From positions 8,988,668 to 9,052,667 of the forward strand of contig NC_079519.1 in NCBI RefSeq assembly GCF_000801105.2: 64,000 bases of DNA, read 5' to 3'. The translations under genes were made by a program, and so were the position numbers. The stretch's first letter is position 1, and every line of letters begins with the position of its first letter. This DNA is from Raphanus sativus. Its lineage: Eukaryota; Streptophyta; Magnoliopsida; Brassicales; Brassicaceae. The notes under the pieces are model-generated. The model was not told where the DNA came from. It saw only the letters and a list, made by a program, of their open reading frames with translations, and ran no database searches. Positions 20,769-31,621 of the stretch are shown here, piece by piece.

Positions 20769-21010
20769 ATTATCATGGTTATAATATCATAATTATTCAG
20801 CTTTAAAAAACCAAAATATTTATGAAACACTACTACTGTCACTAAAAATAAATAATTTTATAGTATTAAATCTTACTTTTTAAAAATGAGTAACAATGAG
20901 GCCCAAAAACAATATTACGTTTAGGGAAGAAAAATAAGTAGAGTAAATTAGCTTTGGGAAATAGAAAAGAGAATACTGGGAAGTTAATGAATTCGAGATG
21001 GAAAACTTGG
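20769..21010. other. Intergenic DNA before the DUF295 copies
   Basis: No gene seen. AT-rich sequence leading into the duplicated DUF295 5' flank. Confidence 0.5.
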
Positions 21011-21260
21011 AAGGCAAGGTCAAATGTTTTGTATTAATATGTTAGGTGGAGAAAGAGATTAACTTAGAATATTCTTGTCATGTCTCTTCTTCTCAGCCGG
21101 CTCTCGAGGCTCTGTGTTGGGAAACCTGCGTTGGTGAAAAGATCATGTTCTTCTGATAATCTCTAATGGCTTCTCATCTTCCTTGCTTCAAACCCCTCCT
21201 GGTTTTGTCGTCCGAGTTAATCCTTGCTTCAAATCTCTAATATAAAATCATTTATCTTTT
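21011..21260 (+). pseudogene. DUF295 5' fragment, copy A
   Basis: From 'ggcaaggtcaaatgtt' through the ATG at 21080 (MSLLLSRLS-like) to 'gtcgtccgagttaatccttg', this matches the promoter and first ~50 codons of the DUF295 copy at 22690 and the N-terminus of the intact minus-strand gene. It is a short fragment: homology is lost at about 21225, and 20 bp after the 'cttcaaatctctaa' tail a retroposon is inserted. In this copy 'aatggcttctc' keeps the G that copy B lacks. Confidence 0.8.
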
Positions 21261-22447
21261 TTTTTTTGAAACACAAACTTACTTTCATACTTAATCTTCT
21301 GCAATACAATAGAAAGAGGGAATTATCCATCCTCTTTGATAGTAAACATAAACTAGAACAGATAAATTAACTAAGCAGGATAGGTCTTCAATCGAAGATG
21401 ACAGCGAATTCAAAACGAAGTTTGAATGCGTCGAAAAAGCTTTCACGACAAAGTCGTACAGCATGAAAATAGTCACATGTGACGTTAAGGTCCAGAACTC
21501 ATCAACGAGAACCACCGAAGTGATTTCGATTGCATCTTCAGGTCCCGTGGAGACCGCTACACAAGAATACAAACCGATGAGGAAACTGAAGCAGACACTC
21601 GGCATTGTTGCCAAGGAAACATCTCTTTCCATGGAAAAAGAATATGGTGACGAGATTTTCTCTCCAAATGAGGAAGAAACTCGAAATAGGACTGATCCCA
21701 ATGAACCCATCGGTAAAGGCTTCACACAAGCAGAATACAATATCATTTGCACAAAAAGGAATCTGGTGAATCCACCAGAAAACCTTAGCATCCTATGCAA
21801 AACCTCACTCAAATAATCTCTGCTCACTAACTTAAGCTCTAACAGCTTTCGGTACAGATCTGAAGCCTTGGTCAACAGTGGAACCCCACTTACACATGGC
21901 TGTAGAGTACCAAGATCCAAAAGAGAGGAGAGCAGTTGCAATATGGAACGACGACCGAGCACTAGGAGCGGCGGAGGCTGTATGGATGGTGGACGGATTG
22001 GTCGGAGAGACATTGATCTGGAGAAGCTGCGGCATGGATGTGGAGCACATGGTTTGAAGCTGATAAGCACGGCGGAGCGGTGGGGAACCCCCCAGAAAGT
22101 CACAGAGTCGGTGGTCAAGGCTCTGAAACAGAAACACGAACCTCCTCTTCTCACGGGGAGAGACAGTCTCAAAAGAGATTCGTCGTCGCGAGGGCCACCG
22201 AGGAGGGAGACGTCGAAGGATAGCGCAATACAACGAGCAGACGATGGTGAGGAACAAGAGCTGAACAAGAGATCCCGACGCCGGCAGCCATAGGCCTCAC
22301 CGGCGTCGAGGAAAATGGTGGTTGACGGTGCCTCGATTCTCGAACCCGAGAGAGAAAATTAGGGCGAACTGTCTTTTATTCTCTTTTTTTTGGTGCCTTA
22401 CTTGTTTTTTTTCTGAGAGAAGGCTTTATTATAAGAATCTTCAGGTT
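21261..22447 (-). mobile_element. Poly(A) retroposon with perfect 20-bp TSD
   Basis: A 1187-bp insert flanked by identical 20-mers (21241-21260 and 22448-22467). Its left end is a T run (the TSD itself ends in T, so the tail limit is ambiguous), the poly(A) tail of a minus-strand RNA ending 'gtttgtgtttc' before the A tract. The minus strand has a long open frame (22268-21291, 325 codons) interrupted upstream, with no motif I recognise. There is no reverse transcriptase or endonuclease. It is either a non-autonomous LINE-mobilised retroposon (Sadhu-like elements of Arabidopsis have this size and form) or a processed copy of an unknown mRNA. Confidence 0.8.
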
Positions 22448-22467
22448 TATAAAATCATTTATCTTTT

Positions 22468-22689
22468 AAGATAAATTTATTAGAATAATCTTTTAAAATT
22501 AATTTATTAGAATAATCAAAATTGTTCATTGTGATTATAATATATTTCACTTTAATAATATTTTTATTGTATATAATTATTTTAATATTTTATTAATTAT
22601 TAAATATTTCAAAACATAAAATAGTGTATTTTAATGATTTTTGATTTCATAATATCATTTTGGTCATGTTCCTATTTTAATAGAATGCT
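22468..22689. other. AT-rich spacer in the DUF295 cluster
   Basis: No gene. A short repeat 'taaatttattagaataatc' occurs twice at 22470-22520. Confidence 0.5.
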
Positions 22690-22758
22690 ATATGGCAAGG
22701 TCAAATTTTTTGTATTAATATGTTAGGTGGAAAGAGATTAACTTAGAATATTCTTGTC

Positions 22759-23558
22759 ATGTCTCTTCTTCTCAGCCGGCTCTCTCTTGGGAAACCTGCG
22801 TTGGTGAAAAGATCATGTTCTTCTCTTCTGATAATCTCTAATGCTTCTCATCTTCCTTGCTTCAAACCCCTCCTGGTTTTGTCGTCCGGGTTAATCCTTG
22901 TGGAGAGGGTCTAGGAAAACTTGTGTTTTCAAAAGATACTGAGAGTTGGTTGACTCATTTGGAAAAGAAGCTGCCTCTAGAGTTGGTGGATATAGATGAA
23001 ATGGGTCGGTCGGGTCATGCAATGGGTGGGTCGCTACTTTGAAGGACGACGGCGTATTGCGTCTCCAAGATGATCTAAACCCGACTGCATCGCATACACA
23101 CCCGAAAACACATTCCTCTGCCTCCTCTTGTGACTATACCTCATTGCCAAACCCAAATCATCACCAACGTGTCAATGTCCTCATCTTCTCCAGAGGATGA
23201 AGACTGTGTAGTGGATGTCAAGTTCTCGGGACCTCAACTCAGCTTCTGCAGACCCGCTCAGAGTCAACCGGAGTGGACCAACGTCAAGATTGAAGACCCA
23301 TGTTTCTTATCCTCACGCGTCATTTACATCTCAAAGTCTGAACCTTTCTGTGTTCCCGCTAGCTCCTTCCCTGGCCTGCTATTATTCTCCACCAAGAATC
23401 TATCCGACTATCTATCGAAGCAGGACAAGACTGTAAAAAGCATTACAAGACAACACTACATCCCGTTTCTAAATCCGTCACTGGTTATGGTTTGTCTTGT
23501 CCCGTCCAAGGAACTCCTTCAAATTAGGAACGTAGTAGATAACATGCGACATATATAA
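22759..23558 (+). pseudogene. DUF295 gene copy B, frameshifted and internally deleted
   Basis: Starts MSLLLSRLSLGKPALVKRS. A lost G near 22832 ('aatgcttctc' against 'aatggcttctc') shifts the frame. The next segment reads GFVVRVNPCGEGLGKLVFSK, then breaks again near 23030 and 23100. It continues SMSSSSPEDEDCVVDVKFSG and WTNVKIEDPCFLSSRV, then jumps to YISKSEPFCVPASSFPGL. Compared with the intact gene at 26622-27698, the stretch from MFSKKDEMF to the equivalent of NAVYTNDIKG (about 100 codons) is missing. The break lies between two places sharing 'gtcat' and 'tctcaaag', consistent with a microhomology deletion. It cannot make a DUF295 protein. Confidence 0.85.
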
Positions 23559-24180
23559 CTCATTAATTGAGATCCAACGGCTGAAAGGTAGTTTCTCGGA
23601 CCCTTAGTTTGACCAACAAAAATATCAAAGCACTAAAGTAAAAAGACATGCCACATATATAACCCATTAACGGGACTTAGACCTTATAGCTAAGATATGT
23701 AGACAATTTGTAGACTTATTGAATGTGGCTAATTTGTAGCTAGCTAAACTTTTTAATTTGTATACTTCTTTACTGATAACCTTTTTTTTTTTTTGTAACA
23801 CCTTTACTGATAACCCTAGTACATTACTGATAATGGCGGAGAGTCGAAGACTGTTGGTGGTTACTCGTTGGCTAGCTACTACACTTCATTGGGTTTGTTG
23901 TTATTTCAGTTCCAGAACTTTGGTCTCTCATTAAGAGAGATCAGAGGAGATGGGAAAGGCTCATGAGAAACGCGGAGAGTTTAAAGTGATGAGAGAGAGA
24001 GATAAGAGAGAAGAATGAGGGGGAAAGTGATGCGAAAAAGAGTGATAGCTTGATAACCGGTTGGTACAACCGTCACTTTCCTGATTTTTTGGTTTAATGC
24101 TCATGGTTCTACGGGTCGCGTGCGCCATTGATCACCGATTAAAAATATTGTTATTTCATATTGATAACTTTTTAAACTAA
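23559..24180. other. 3' flank of DUF295 copy B
   Basis: The segment 23678-23790 ('ttatagctaagatatgtagac' to 'tttgtatacttcttta') is duplicated at 25776-25865 after copy C, showing that the two broken copies derive from a tandem duplication including 3' flanks. A purine-rich stretch (GAGA-rich, about 23930-24040) is otherwise unremarkable. Confidence 0.6.
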
Positions 24181-24920
24181 CTAGGGGTTCATCCGCGCTA
24201 CTCGCAGAACTATTTTAATTTTCTAATAGTAATATTATGATATATGTTTAATGTAATATTTCTCCTTTTATATTGTACTATGATCGGTCCGCTCTACGGA
24301 CGGAATATATTTTACTTGTGATTTAGGTTATGATTTTTTTGTATGATTTTGTGATTTGTGTTTTATGTTTGTATTTGCAAGAGATATGTATAATAATAAA
24401 TTTTCATCTTTTAAAAAGTTCGAGATGAGGAGAAATTATATGTGATAAGATATATTTTGTTTGTTTACAATAGCTTTTTTTGTTGTCCAAAAATTAACTT
24501 TATGATACTATATATTAGTTTAATTTTATCTACTTAATTAAATTATTTGATATAAAATGTGTGTTGAATTTGATGATAGTATATAAATGTCTTTTATCTG
24601 CAATTCAATGAAAACATCATAATAGTGAAATTAAAAAAAATGAAAGATGAATTTTCTTTTAAAAATGATTTAATTATGGTTATATAAAAGTTATATATAA
24701 TAGTTTTGTTATTATTATTTTATCAAATTAATTTATATTTTACATATGTCCAATTCAAGACCATAAAATTTATTATTATTGTGTTTATTCATTTTCCGAG
24801 TATTAAGTTATAGACTTTCTATCATATACATTATTTATTTTTATTATATTTTTTTAAAATACATTTCAAACAGAAGCGAACATATAATGGAGTACGAACT
24901 CAAACCAAATTTTTTCATGT
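24181..24920 (-). mobile_element. Helitron-type 3' terminus, minus strand
   Basis: Read on the minus strand, the segment ends in a GC-rich hairpin-like CTGCGAGTAGCGCGG, then ATGAACCCCTAG and a T (24180). It fits a Helitron 3' end like those at 35596 and 56457. A second GC-rich inverted motif (TCCGCTCTACGGA) lies at 24288-24300. No 5' end was identified, so the right limit is arbitrary. The rest is AT-rich. Confidence 0.4.
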
Positions 24921-24923
24921 TAA

Positions 24924-25068
24924 GAGCATCTCCAAAAGCAATTTCAAAATTTTAAATATGAGTTTTACATGCTCTAAAAGCAAGCTCAAAACTTTAAATT
25001 TGAAGATTTGCATAGTAAAACTACATATTTGAGATTCTAATGTACAAAACTTCATATTTGAAGTTGAC
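24924..25068. mobile_element. Truncated Tourist-like MITE
   Basis: Begins GAGCATCTCCAAAAGC after TAA, the terminus seen in the MITEs at 35628 and 60974. No opposite terminus is found before the DUF295 copy C fragment begins, so the element was cut at that junction. Confidence 0.45.
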
Positions 25069-25455
25069 AAGTTTCGCATTCCGGGATCTGGAGGCAACCT
25101 CATTGGCTCATGGGACCTAAACAAACCCAAGAACAATCCCAAGATTCAGAGGCTGCAGTATCAAAACCTTCCCAAGCTCACAAAGATCAAACGAGAGCTT
25201 CTTGATTTGTGTTGTACGAGCGAACACTTGGTAGAGTCAAGAACCACCGACGAGACTTTCTTGATTAAGTGGTTAAGGAAGACCAGCAGGCGTCTTGCCC
25301 TACTGAAAACGAAAGTTCTGATGGTCTTTAAGATAGACGAAGAAGGAAACGCCGTTTACACTCGAGACATTGGAGATCTCGTCATGTACATCTCAAAGTC
25401 TGAACCGTTCTGTGCTCCTGCTAGCTCCCCTACTTTATTCCACCTCAAAATATAG
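25069..25455 (+). pseudogene. DUF295 fragment, copy C (middle and C-terminal part)
   Basis: Translates as IPGSGGNLIGSWDLNKPKNN, then LPKLTKIKRELLDLCCTSEH, LVESRTTDETFLIKWLRKTS, VLMVFKIDEEGNAVYTRDIG, and MYISKSEPFCAPASSPTLFH, then stops at 25453-25455. It matches the intact DUF295 gene from GSGGHLIGSWDLRK onwards. Its open frame is long, but the first half is absent, a MITE lies immediately upstream, and the C-terminus is shifted. It contains the middle that copy B lacks, so the two are remains of different tandem copies and not one split gene. Confidence 0.85.
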
Positions 25456-26621
25456 ACCACGTCTAGAGTCTTCTCTTCTCTTATAATTTATGCCCATTCA
25501 AGTGAACATGCAAGCATTTTATATGATCCAAACTTATTTTCACTCCTTAAGTTCTTAGTATTTCTTGGATATTTCAATTTAACTTATTTGGCTAGGTATA
25601 TCATTTGCTTCATTAAGTTCAGCATAAACACAAATCTTATAATTTTCAGTAAGTTAGATTAGAGACTTTAAGAAGTTACTCTGTATTCTACTATATTTAA
25701 ATGATCATGTTTTCTTTTTTTTTAATAGTGTATACTACTTAAAACTGCAGAATTTGTAGTTATCAATTAGTTTTGGACCTTATAGCTAAGATTTGTAGAT
25801 AATTTGTAAACTTTTTAAATGTAGCTATTTTTAGCTTAATTTTTCAGTTTGTATACTTCTTTAACCTTACCAAGAAAAAGGCCAGTCTACACTTTTGGAG
25901 AAACTCTCAGTGATACTTCAGTTTTTCTTTTTAAATGTATTTTTTTGGTCCTAACTTCAGTAAGAAAACATGTGATTTGGCTAAAAATAGTTAGTGAGAT
26001 CTTTCATCTGGTTGTAACTTCTAGTTTTACAGCATCATCCCAATTCCCAAGTACAATTCTTTCTCCTTTTTTTCTGAAAAAGTGCATAGTTGATAGTACT
26101 ATTGTTTCTTCTTATCTTATAATAACTACTTCATTTTAGTTTTGCAGTTTTTATTCTTAAATGCGGCCATAATCTATCACAAGAAGCGATTCTGAAACTG
26201 AAAGATTAAATTATCTTATCTATTTTTGAAGGAAACGAGTTAGAAATGTTAAAGACTATGAAAAAACTCGTTAGTGAATTTGTAAGGAATAGAAGAAACT
26301 TTTTTCACTAATATTTTGTTTGTTTGTTCTTTTTTTTTGCTTAAATAATATTTTTTTTGTTATATTAAACTTTTAAAACTATGCCAACTGGATATAGTTT
26401 AAGTAGCATATCAATTGCAGAAAGGACATAAAATTTGAAAATTTTAAACGAAAAGACAGACTCTAGACTCAAATCAAAACCATGAAGTACTTACTAGTCT
26501 ATTATTCGAAGGGGAACAAATTAAGTAAAATATCAGTTACCGATTACAGGACCATGGTGGAATCAGCCTTCCCTCGAAGTCATATAGAATAAGTCTACAA
26601 TATATATTATGGAATGGGACT
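25456..26621. other. Intergenic DNA between DUF295 copy C and intact gene
   Basis: Contains the duplicated 3' flank (25776-25865). Otherwise AT-rich, and no gene is supported. The plus-strand ORF near 25849-26139 has no recognisable features. Confidence 0.5.
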
Positions 26622-27698
26622 CTAGTCTATATTTTGAGGTGTAATATGGTAAGGGACGCTGAATGTAGAATTCCAAGTACAGATGAAGGAATTGTACAGT
26701 CCGACAAAGCCAGTTTCGTCCACGTCCAAGACTTTGACGACGTTAAGGCTCAGACCAGGAAATAAGCCAGCATGGGTACAAAATGGTTCAGCCTTTGAGA
26801 GGAAAATGCAGAGACCTTTAATGTCATTAGTGTAAACAGCGTTTCCTTCTTCGTCAAGTCTGAACACCATCAAAGCTTCTGTTTTCATTTGTGCAACACC
26901 CTTGACGGTTTTGGAGGTGGTCTTCCTGTACTGCTTAAGCAAGAAAATCTCATCCGTGATTCTTGACTCTACCAAGTGTTCGCTCTTGCAGCACGAATGC
27001 AATATCTCCCGTTTGGTCTTGGTCAGGTCGGGGAGGTCTCGAAATCGCAACCTCCTAATCTTTGTTTTAGGTTTGTGTTTTCGGAGATCCCATGATCCAA
27101 TGAGGTGGCCTCCAGAGCCAGGCATGAGAAACATTTCATCTTTCTTAGAAAACATTACTCGTGAGGAGTAGAAGCAGGGGTTCTCGATCATGATGTTGGT
27201 CCACTCGGAGTTGCTCTGAGCCGGTCTGCAAAAGCTGATCTGAGGTCCTAAGAACTTGACGGCCACCACACAGTCTTCATCCTCAGGGGAAGATGAGGAC
27301 ATTGACACGTTGGTGATGATTTTGGTTTGGCAGTGAGGCAGAGTTACAGGGGGAGGCAAAGGGATGCGTCTGGGGTTTGTATCCGACGCAACAGGGTTGA
27401 GATCGTCTTGGAGACGCAATATGCCGTCTTCCTTAAGAGTAACTACCCAACCATTTGATGAAGCTACCGTTCCCATTTGCTCCATCAACTCCAGAGGCAC
27501 CTTCTTATCTAAGTGAGTGTAGTCAGTTTCATTAGCATTGAAAATGATCAGTTTGCCCATATCAGGTCCACAAAGTTCAGCTCTGATGATGGAACAAGGA
27601 GGGGTTTGACGCAAGGAAGATGAGAAGCCATTAGAGAGAATAAGAAAAGGTAGTCTCGCAGATTTACTAAAGCATAGCCGACTGAGAAGCAGAGACAT
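26622..27698 (-). CDS. DUF295 protein, mitochondrial (organellar) type
   Basis: Intact 358-residue ORF. I chose the ATG at 27696-27698 (MSLLLSRLCF) rather than the in-frame ATG at 27776, because both broken paralogues share this start. Residues 1-35 are rich in S, L and R with no acidic residue (SRLCFSKSARLPFLILSNGF), a plausible mitochondrial presequence. The rest follows DUF295: AELCGPDMGKLIIF, NGWVVTLKEDGILRLQDDL, CQTKIITNVSMSSSSPEDED, VKFLGPQISFCRP, GSGGHLIGSWDL, MVFRLDEEGNAVYT, and the C-terminal FLSKAEPFCTHAGLFPGL. DUF295 proteins form a family much expanded in Brassicaceae; the organellar subgroup is mitochondrial and responds to mitochondrial stress, molecular role unknown. This is the only intact member of four local copies. 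Confidence 0.85.
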   Translation of the reverse strand: MSLLLSRLCFSKSARLPFLILSNGFSSSLRQTPPCSIIRAELCGPDMGKLIIFNANETDYTHLDKKVPLELMEQMGTVASSNGWVVTLKEDGILRLQDDLNPVASDTNPRRIPLPPPVTLPHCQTKIITNVSMSSSSPEDEDCVVAVKFLGPQISFCRPAQSNSEWTNIMIENPCFYSSRVMFSKKDEMFLMPGSGGHLIGSWDLRKHKPKTKIRRLRFRDLPDLTKTKREILHSCCKSEHLVESRITDEIFLLKQYRKTTSKTVKGVAQMKTEALMVFRLDEEGNAVYTNDIKGLCIFLSKAEPFCTHAGLFPGLSLNVVKVLDVDETGFVGLYNSFICTWNSTFSVPYHITPQNID

Positions 27699-27776
27699 GC
27701 TGAAAAAGGAAGAAAACCCTAATTGTAACTTTTGGCATCCTCCAGGCACCAATACTGTTAATATAGAGTAACGCAT

Positions 27777-28308
27777 TTATTTAGCCTTGCCCATCAAGTT
27801 TTTAGGATATTTTTCTTTCCCTTTCCACTATCTTCTTTTGTAGGGTCGATTCTCCTCTCTAAGATTTGTGCTCCTCCAAAATATCGAGAAGTATCATTAT
27901 TTAATGAGACCAACTCTTCTGCTTTTTAGTAGAGAAAGAAATAAACTTCACGGAGATGATTGAGGAAACTTGTACTGCTTATCTATCCTTGCTGAAATAT
28001 ACTTTCCCTTTTCGCAGTGGCTTGACAAAATCTAGGAAAAGGCATCTCGGTTGAAATTTGGGTTCACTTCAGTTTGAATTTGGGTCAAACTAAATTATGT
28101 TTGCTTTCGGTTTGAGTTTAGTTCGGTTTAGTTCAGTTCCGTAGAATTGGCTTAAGTTGGTTCTAGTTTGGTTTAGAAAAAAATTATCCAGATTAACTCT
28201 AATCTTTTAGTTAATTACTAGTTTAACTATATGTAATCAACAAATCTGAATATAGGTATATAAGACCAAATGACCCTAGTAATTTCTTTTTACTACAATA
28301 TTGCCATT
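27777..28308. other. Intergenic DNA with 'ttcggttt' repeats
   Basis: At 28040-28180 a degenerate run of 'ggtttagttcggttt' units resembles one arm of the hAT-like MITE at 20127-20768. No second terminus seen. No gene. Confidence 0.5.
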
Positions 28309-28490
28309 ATCAATTTAATTCATTAATAATTTTTAAAACTAAAGAAAATTAAAATAGGTTCCTTTCATCGTCGAACATTGACAGAAACAATTCACAAAAT
28401 CAATTTAATTCATTAACAAATTTTAAAACTAAAGAAAATTAAAATAGGTTCTTTTCGTCGTCGTCGAACGTTGACAGAAACAATTCACAA
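28309..28490. repeat. Tandem repeat, two ~90-bp units
   Basis: Units start at 28309 and 28399 with 'atcaatttaattcatta' and both contain 'aaaactaaagaaaattaaa' and 'ttgacagaaacaattcac'. The second unit gains a TCG triplet. Confidence 0.85.
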
Positions 28491-28927
28491 AAAAAAAACT
28501 TAGGTTCCGTCAAAGGAGATGGCCGACGGTTTGATTTTCTTCCTCTGATAGTAGCATCGACTGATAAGATATAGAAATATATATATATATTCCCTCTCTC
28601 TAGTTAGCTACATTAAGTCATGTATATTTGCTTACCATGTTTGTATGTAGGTCTCTGTATAAAACTAGACATATAACGATACTATTATTTATCCAATAAT
28701 ACAAACTTTATTAGGGGAAATTAAGAGTCGATGACACTTTAAGACATTTTTTTCTTTTTTTTACATTTTAAGATATTTTTTTCTCTTTTTGACACTTTAA
28801 GACACAATCTGCTGGAGAGATACTTTCATAGAGTCTAAAAAATATTTTGGACAGAAATGTTCTTGTTGAAAGAAAACGGGAGACATATACTATTTGGTTA
28901 CTTTATGAGTTTTCTTATTTTATATTA

Positions 28928-29193
28928 GGCTCTAACTGGTGACATAGGGAACCAAGGGGAATGATCAATTCCCACTCATTCCTTAAAAATTACACCATTT
29001 ATAGGGAATTTTTGTTCCGTCTGATTCCTTGTCATTCCTTAAATTTTAAGGAACCATAGAACAAAAATATTCCTTATCAAAATTGATATGGAACAAAAGT
29101 AATAAATATTCCTTTTAATTCCATTGATTTTATTCCTATTTATTCATTTCCTACTCATTCTTATTCCTAATTTAATGGTCACCAGTTAGAGCC
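28928..29193. mobile_element. PIF/Harbinger-type MITE, 266 bp
   Basis: Terminal inverted repeats GGCTCTAACTGGTGAC at both ends, with TTA target duplications at 28925-28927 and 29194-29196. The interior has inverted AT-rich 'attcctt/aaggaat' phrases. There is no coding. Confidence 0.85.
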
Positions 29194-29196
29194 TTA

Positions 29197-31560
29197 GTCT
29201 TATTTTTCTTTCATCTAATGTTTCATTTGTTTTTATCTCAAATTCTAAAATATATAAACCAAAAGTAATTGTCACATTAAATCATATATAAAATTTTCTA
29301 TCTTTTAACATCCATTTTCATATATTTATAAATATATATACAGAAAAAGTGTGGACATAGACATTAAAATGTGGATAACAAAACTATAGATTAATTGTGG
29401 ATATGAACACTAGAACATAGAACTATAGATTAATTGTGGACATGGACACCAGAATATAGATCATAAATGTGTACATGATGAAAAAGTCCAACATTATAAC
29501 TAACAAATTACTCCATCATTATTTACTCCATCAAAAACAAAATCTGTATAACGCAATCTAAAGAGCTTTGTGAGGGTTCATAAGTTTGTCCAAAAAAATA
29601 AGCTAATAAAAACTGTTTAGAAACACTACATAAGTTTGTCCAATAAAAAAACACTACATAAGCTAACCCAAGCCTAACTCAACGCCTAGAAGAAGTTAGA
29701 TATATCTTTTTCCTAACCTTATTTGGAACCGTGTAGATTCAGAAATCATGGACCTCTGTATACCAAAGTTATTAGCATCTAACTTCTTCCCCATCATCAA
29801 CTTATCTTTATTATTTTTTGCTCCACTAAAACCTTCCAGCTTTTTACATGAAAAACACACACACAGAAATTCACAAGCTTCGTTAGAATCAAATTTTACT
29901 AGGGCTGAATTGAATCAAGCACGATACTCACAATGGATTTTTTCCTTGTGTGGCTTCACGAGGATTTTTGGTGATGTGATAGCTCCAACACGAGATTTAG
30001 CCAATGAACAATACTCTGTATATGAGAACTTTTTGGACAAAATCATTTTCAAAACCAATTATCTTGACTGAAATTGCTTAAACGAAGCGAACAATTGCTT
30101 TAACAAAGAGTTCCCAAACGAAAAAGTAAACTAACTAACCAAATTAAAACAAAATTTTGGGAAAGTGCCTTTCTCAAAAAATTTAAATCACCAAATTAAA
30201 ACAAAAACAAAGCAAAAGAAAATAACGAAAATGAAAAATTGGTAAAGAGGGTATTTTAGACATTATTCAAGTAAAAAGTGTCTTGCAAGTAGGATATATC
30301 TTATTGTGATATTGTAAAGTCAAAATGTGTTTTAGAGAGTAATTTTTTCCGAAATTAACATCCAAAGAAACATATATACAAACCCATTCCTTACTTGAAT
30401 GTCAGTTTGTAAAACTTGTTTGGTTCGTACGTCTAGTTTCTTTTGCATATGTGGAGTTGGATGCCATCATATATCGGTATGTTATATTATCCACTGACTC
30501 AAAACATAATATTGAAACTACCTTGTCATTATTATTGTTATAAGTTATAATCATGCCATCATGGGTCTATTAATTATTTACATTACTATTAACTATGTCT
30601 TCAATCCGAATCGAGAAGCTCATACTTCTGGCCAGTCTTGACCTCAACGAGAACAACGAGCCTTTTTGTAGTTCTTTCTGCATCTGTGACAGTTTTTCTA
30701 AGACTGGTTGAGCTAGTTGGCTCTATTGTTCCTATGCGTAAGCAAGAACTCATAAATATGCCATGGTTGATATGAGAGTGTTATTGAGTTTAATTTGCTT
30801 GATTCACACAATCCAAAGAAGCATACATTCTGAAAACAATAGGTAATTTGTTACCATAATAATCAGGAATCGGCATACCTGTAAGTTTATCCCATCATAA
30901 ATCTTATTCTGCATATATTCAGCCAAATTCTGGTGATGATCCATGCCAAGAAGTCTTCTTACATTATACAGTATGAAATGATGAAATGTGCAAGCTTTGG
31001 AACGGTTAATAGAAAAGAAGCTTTGGCCCGGTTAAAGAATGTCCCTTCGGATAAACATGAGTTGTTATTGGCTGAACCACATATATAGCAGTGACAACAT
31101 TGCCATATTTAAAGAATAGTTTTAGTATAGTTTATGATGTAAAATCAACAACTAATGTATAATTGTAAGAATGCAACTCTGGATATTTACAAAAATCACA
31201 AATGCCTCATATTTCTCTATTTTTTTTTTGCTAAAATTTGAAGAAAAAAATGGATTGTTAAGAAAAATGGAAAAAATTACTAATATATATGATTTGTATT
31301 TAGTATTTACGGTGTAATCGTTTCCTTTAATTGTTTCGAATTTCCTTTTCATTTTTTCCCCTTATCTAAAAAATATTAGGAACGTTATCAGAAGAAATTA
31401 AACAACGGTGTATCACGATTACATAAGTTAATAAATCTAAAATATAAATTAACATTATTCCACCAGATAAATGGCATTTATTTCTAAATTAGGGTTCATC
31501 GAATCGTTACATCTGCCAAAAACTTTTTCATTGATATCAGCAGAAGGGCACAATAAGTCA
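29197..31560. other. Intergenic DNA, no gene seen
   Basis: AT-rich throughout. A near-repeat 'aactatagattaattgtgga(c/t)at' appears at 29384 and 29420. An ATG-started 107-codon ORF at 29748-30071 has no motif and no supporting context, so I do not call it. Confidence 0.5.
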
Positions 31561-31621
31561 ACCAATACATTGAAGATCAGTAGGTAAACCGAGAAAATCG
31601 AACTAGGGTTTATCCGATTTG

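Noticed and set aside
20579..20842. 87-codon minus-strand ORF with repeated VWVRFG text
   Set aside because: Product of the 'aaccgaac' repeats in the hAT-like MITE arm.
21463..22293. Plus-strand ORFs in the retroposon
   Set aside because: Antisense to the poly(A)-defined transcript direction and without domains.
29748..30071. 107-codon ORF with ATG start
   Set aside because: No motif, no promoter signal, odd composition and AT-rich surroundings; length is within chance for this window.
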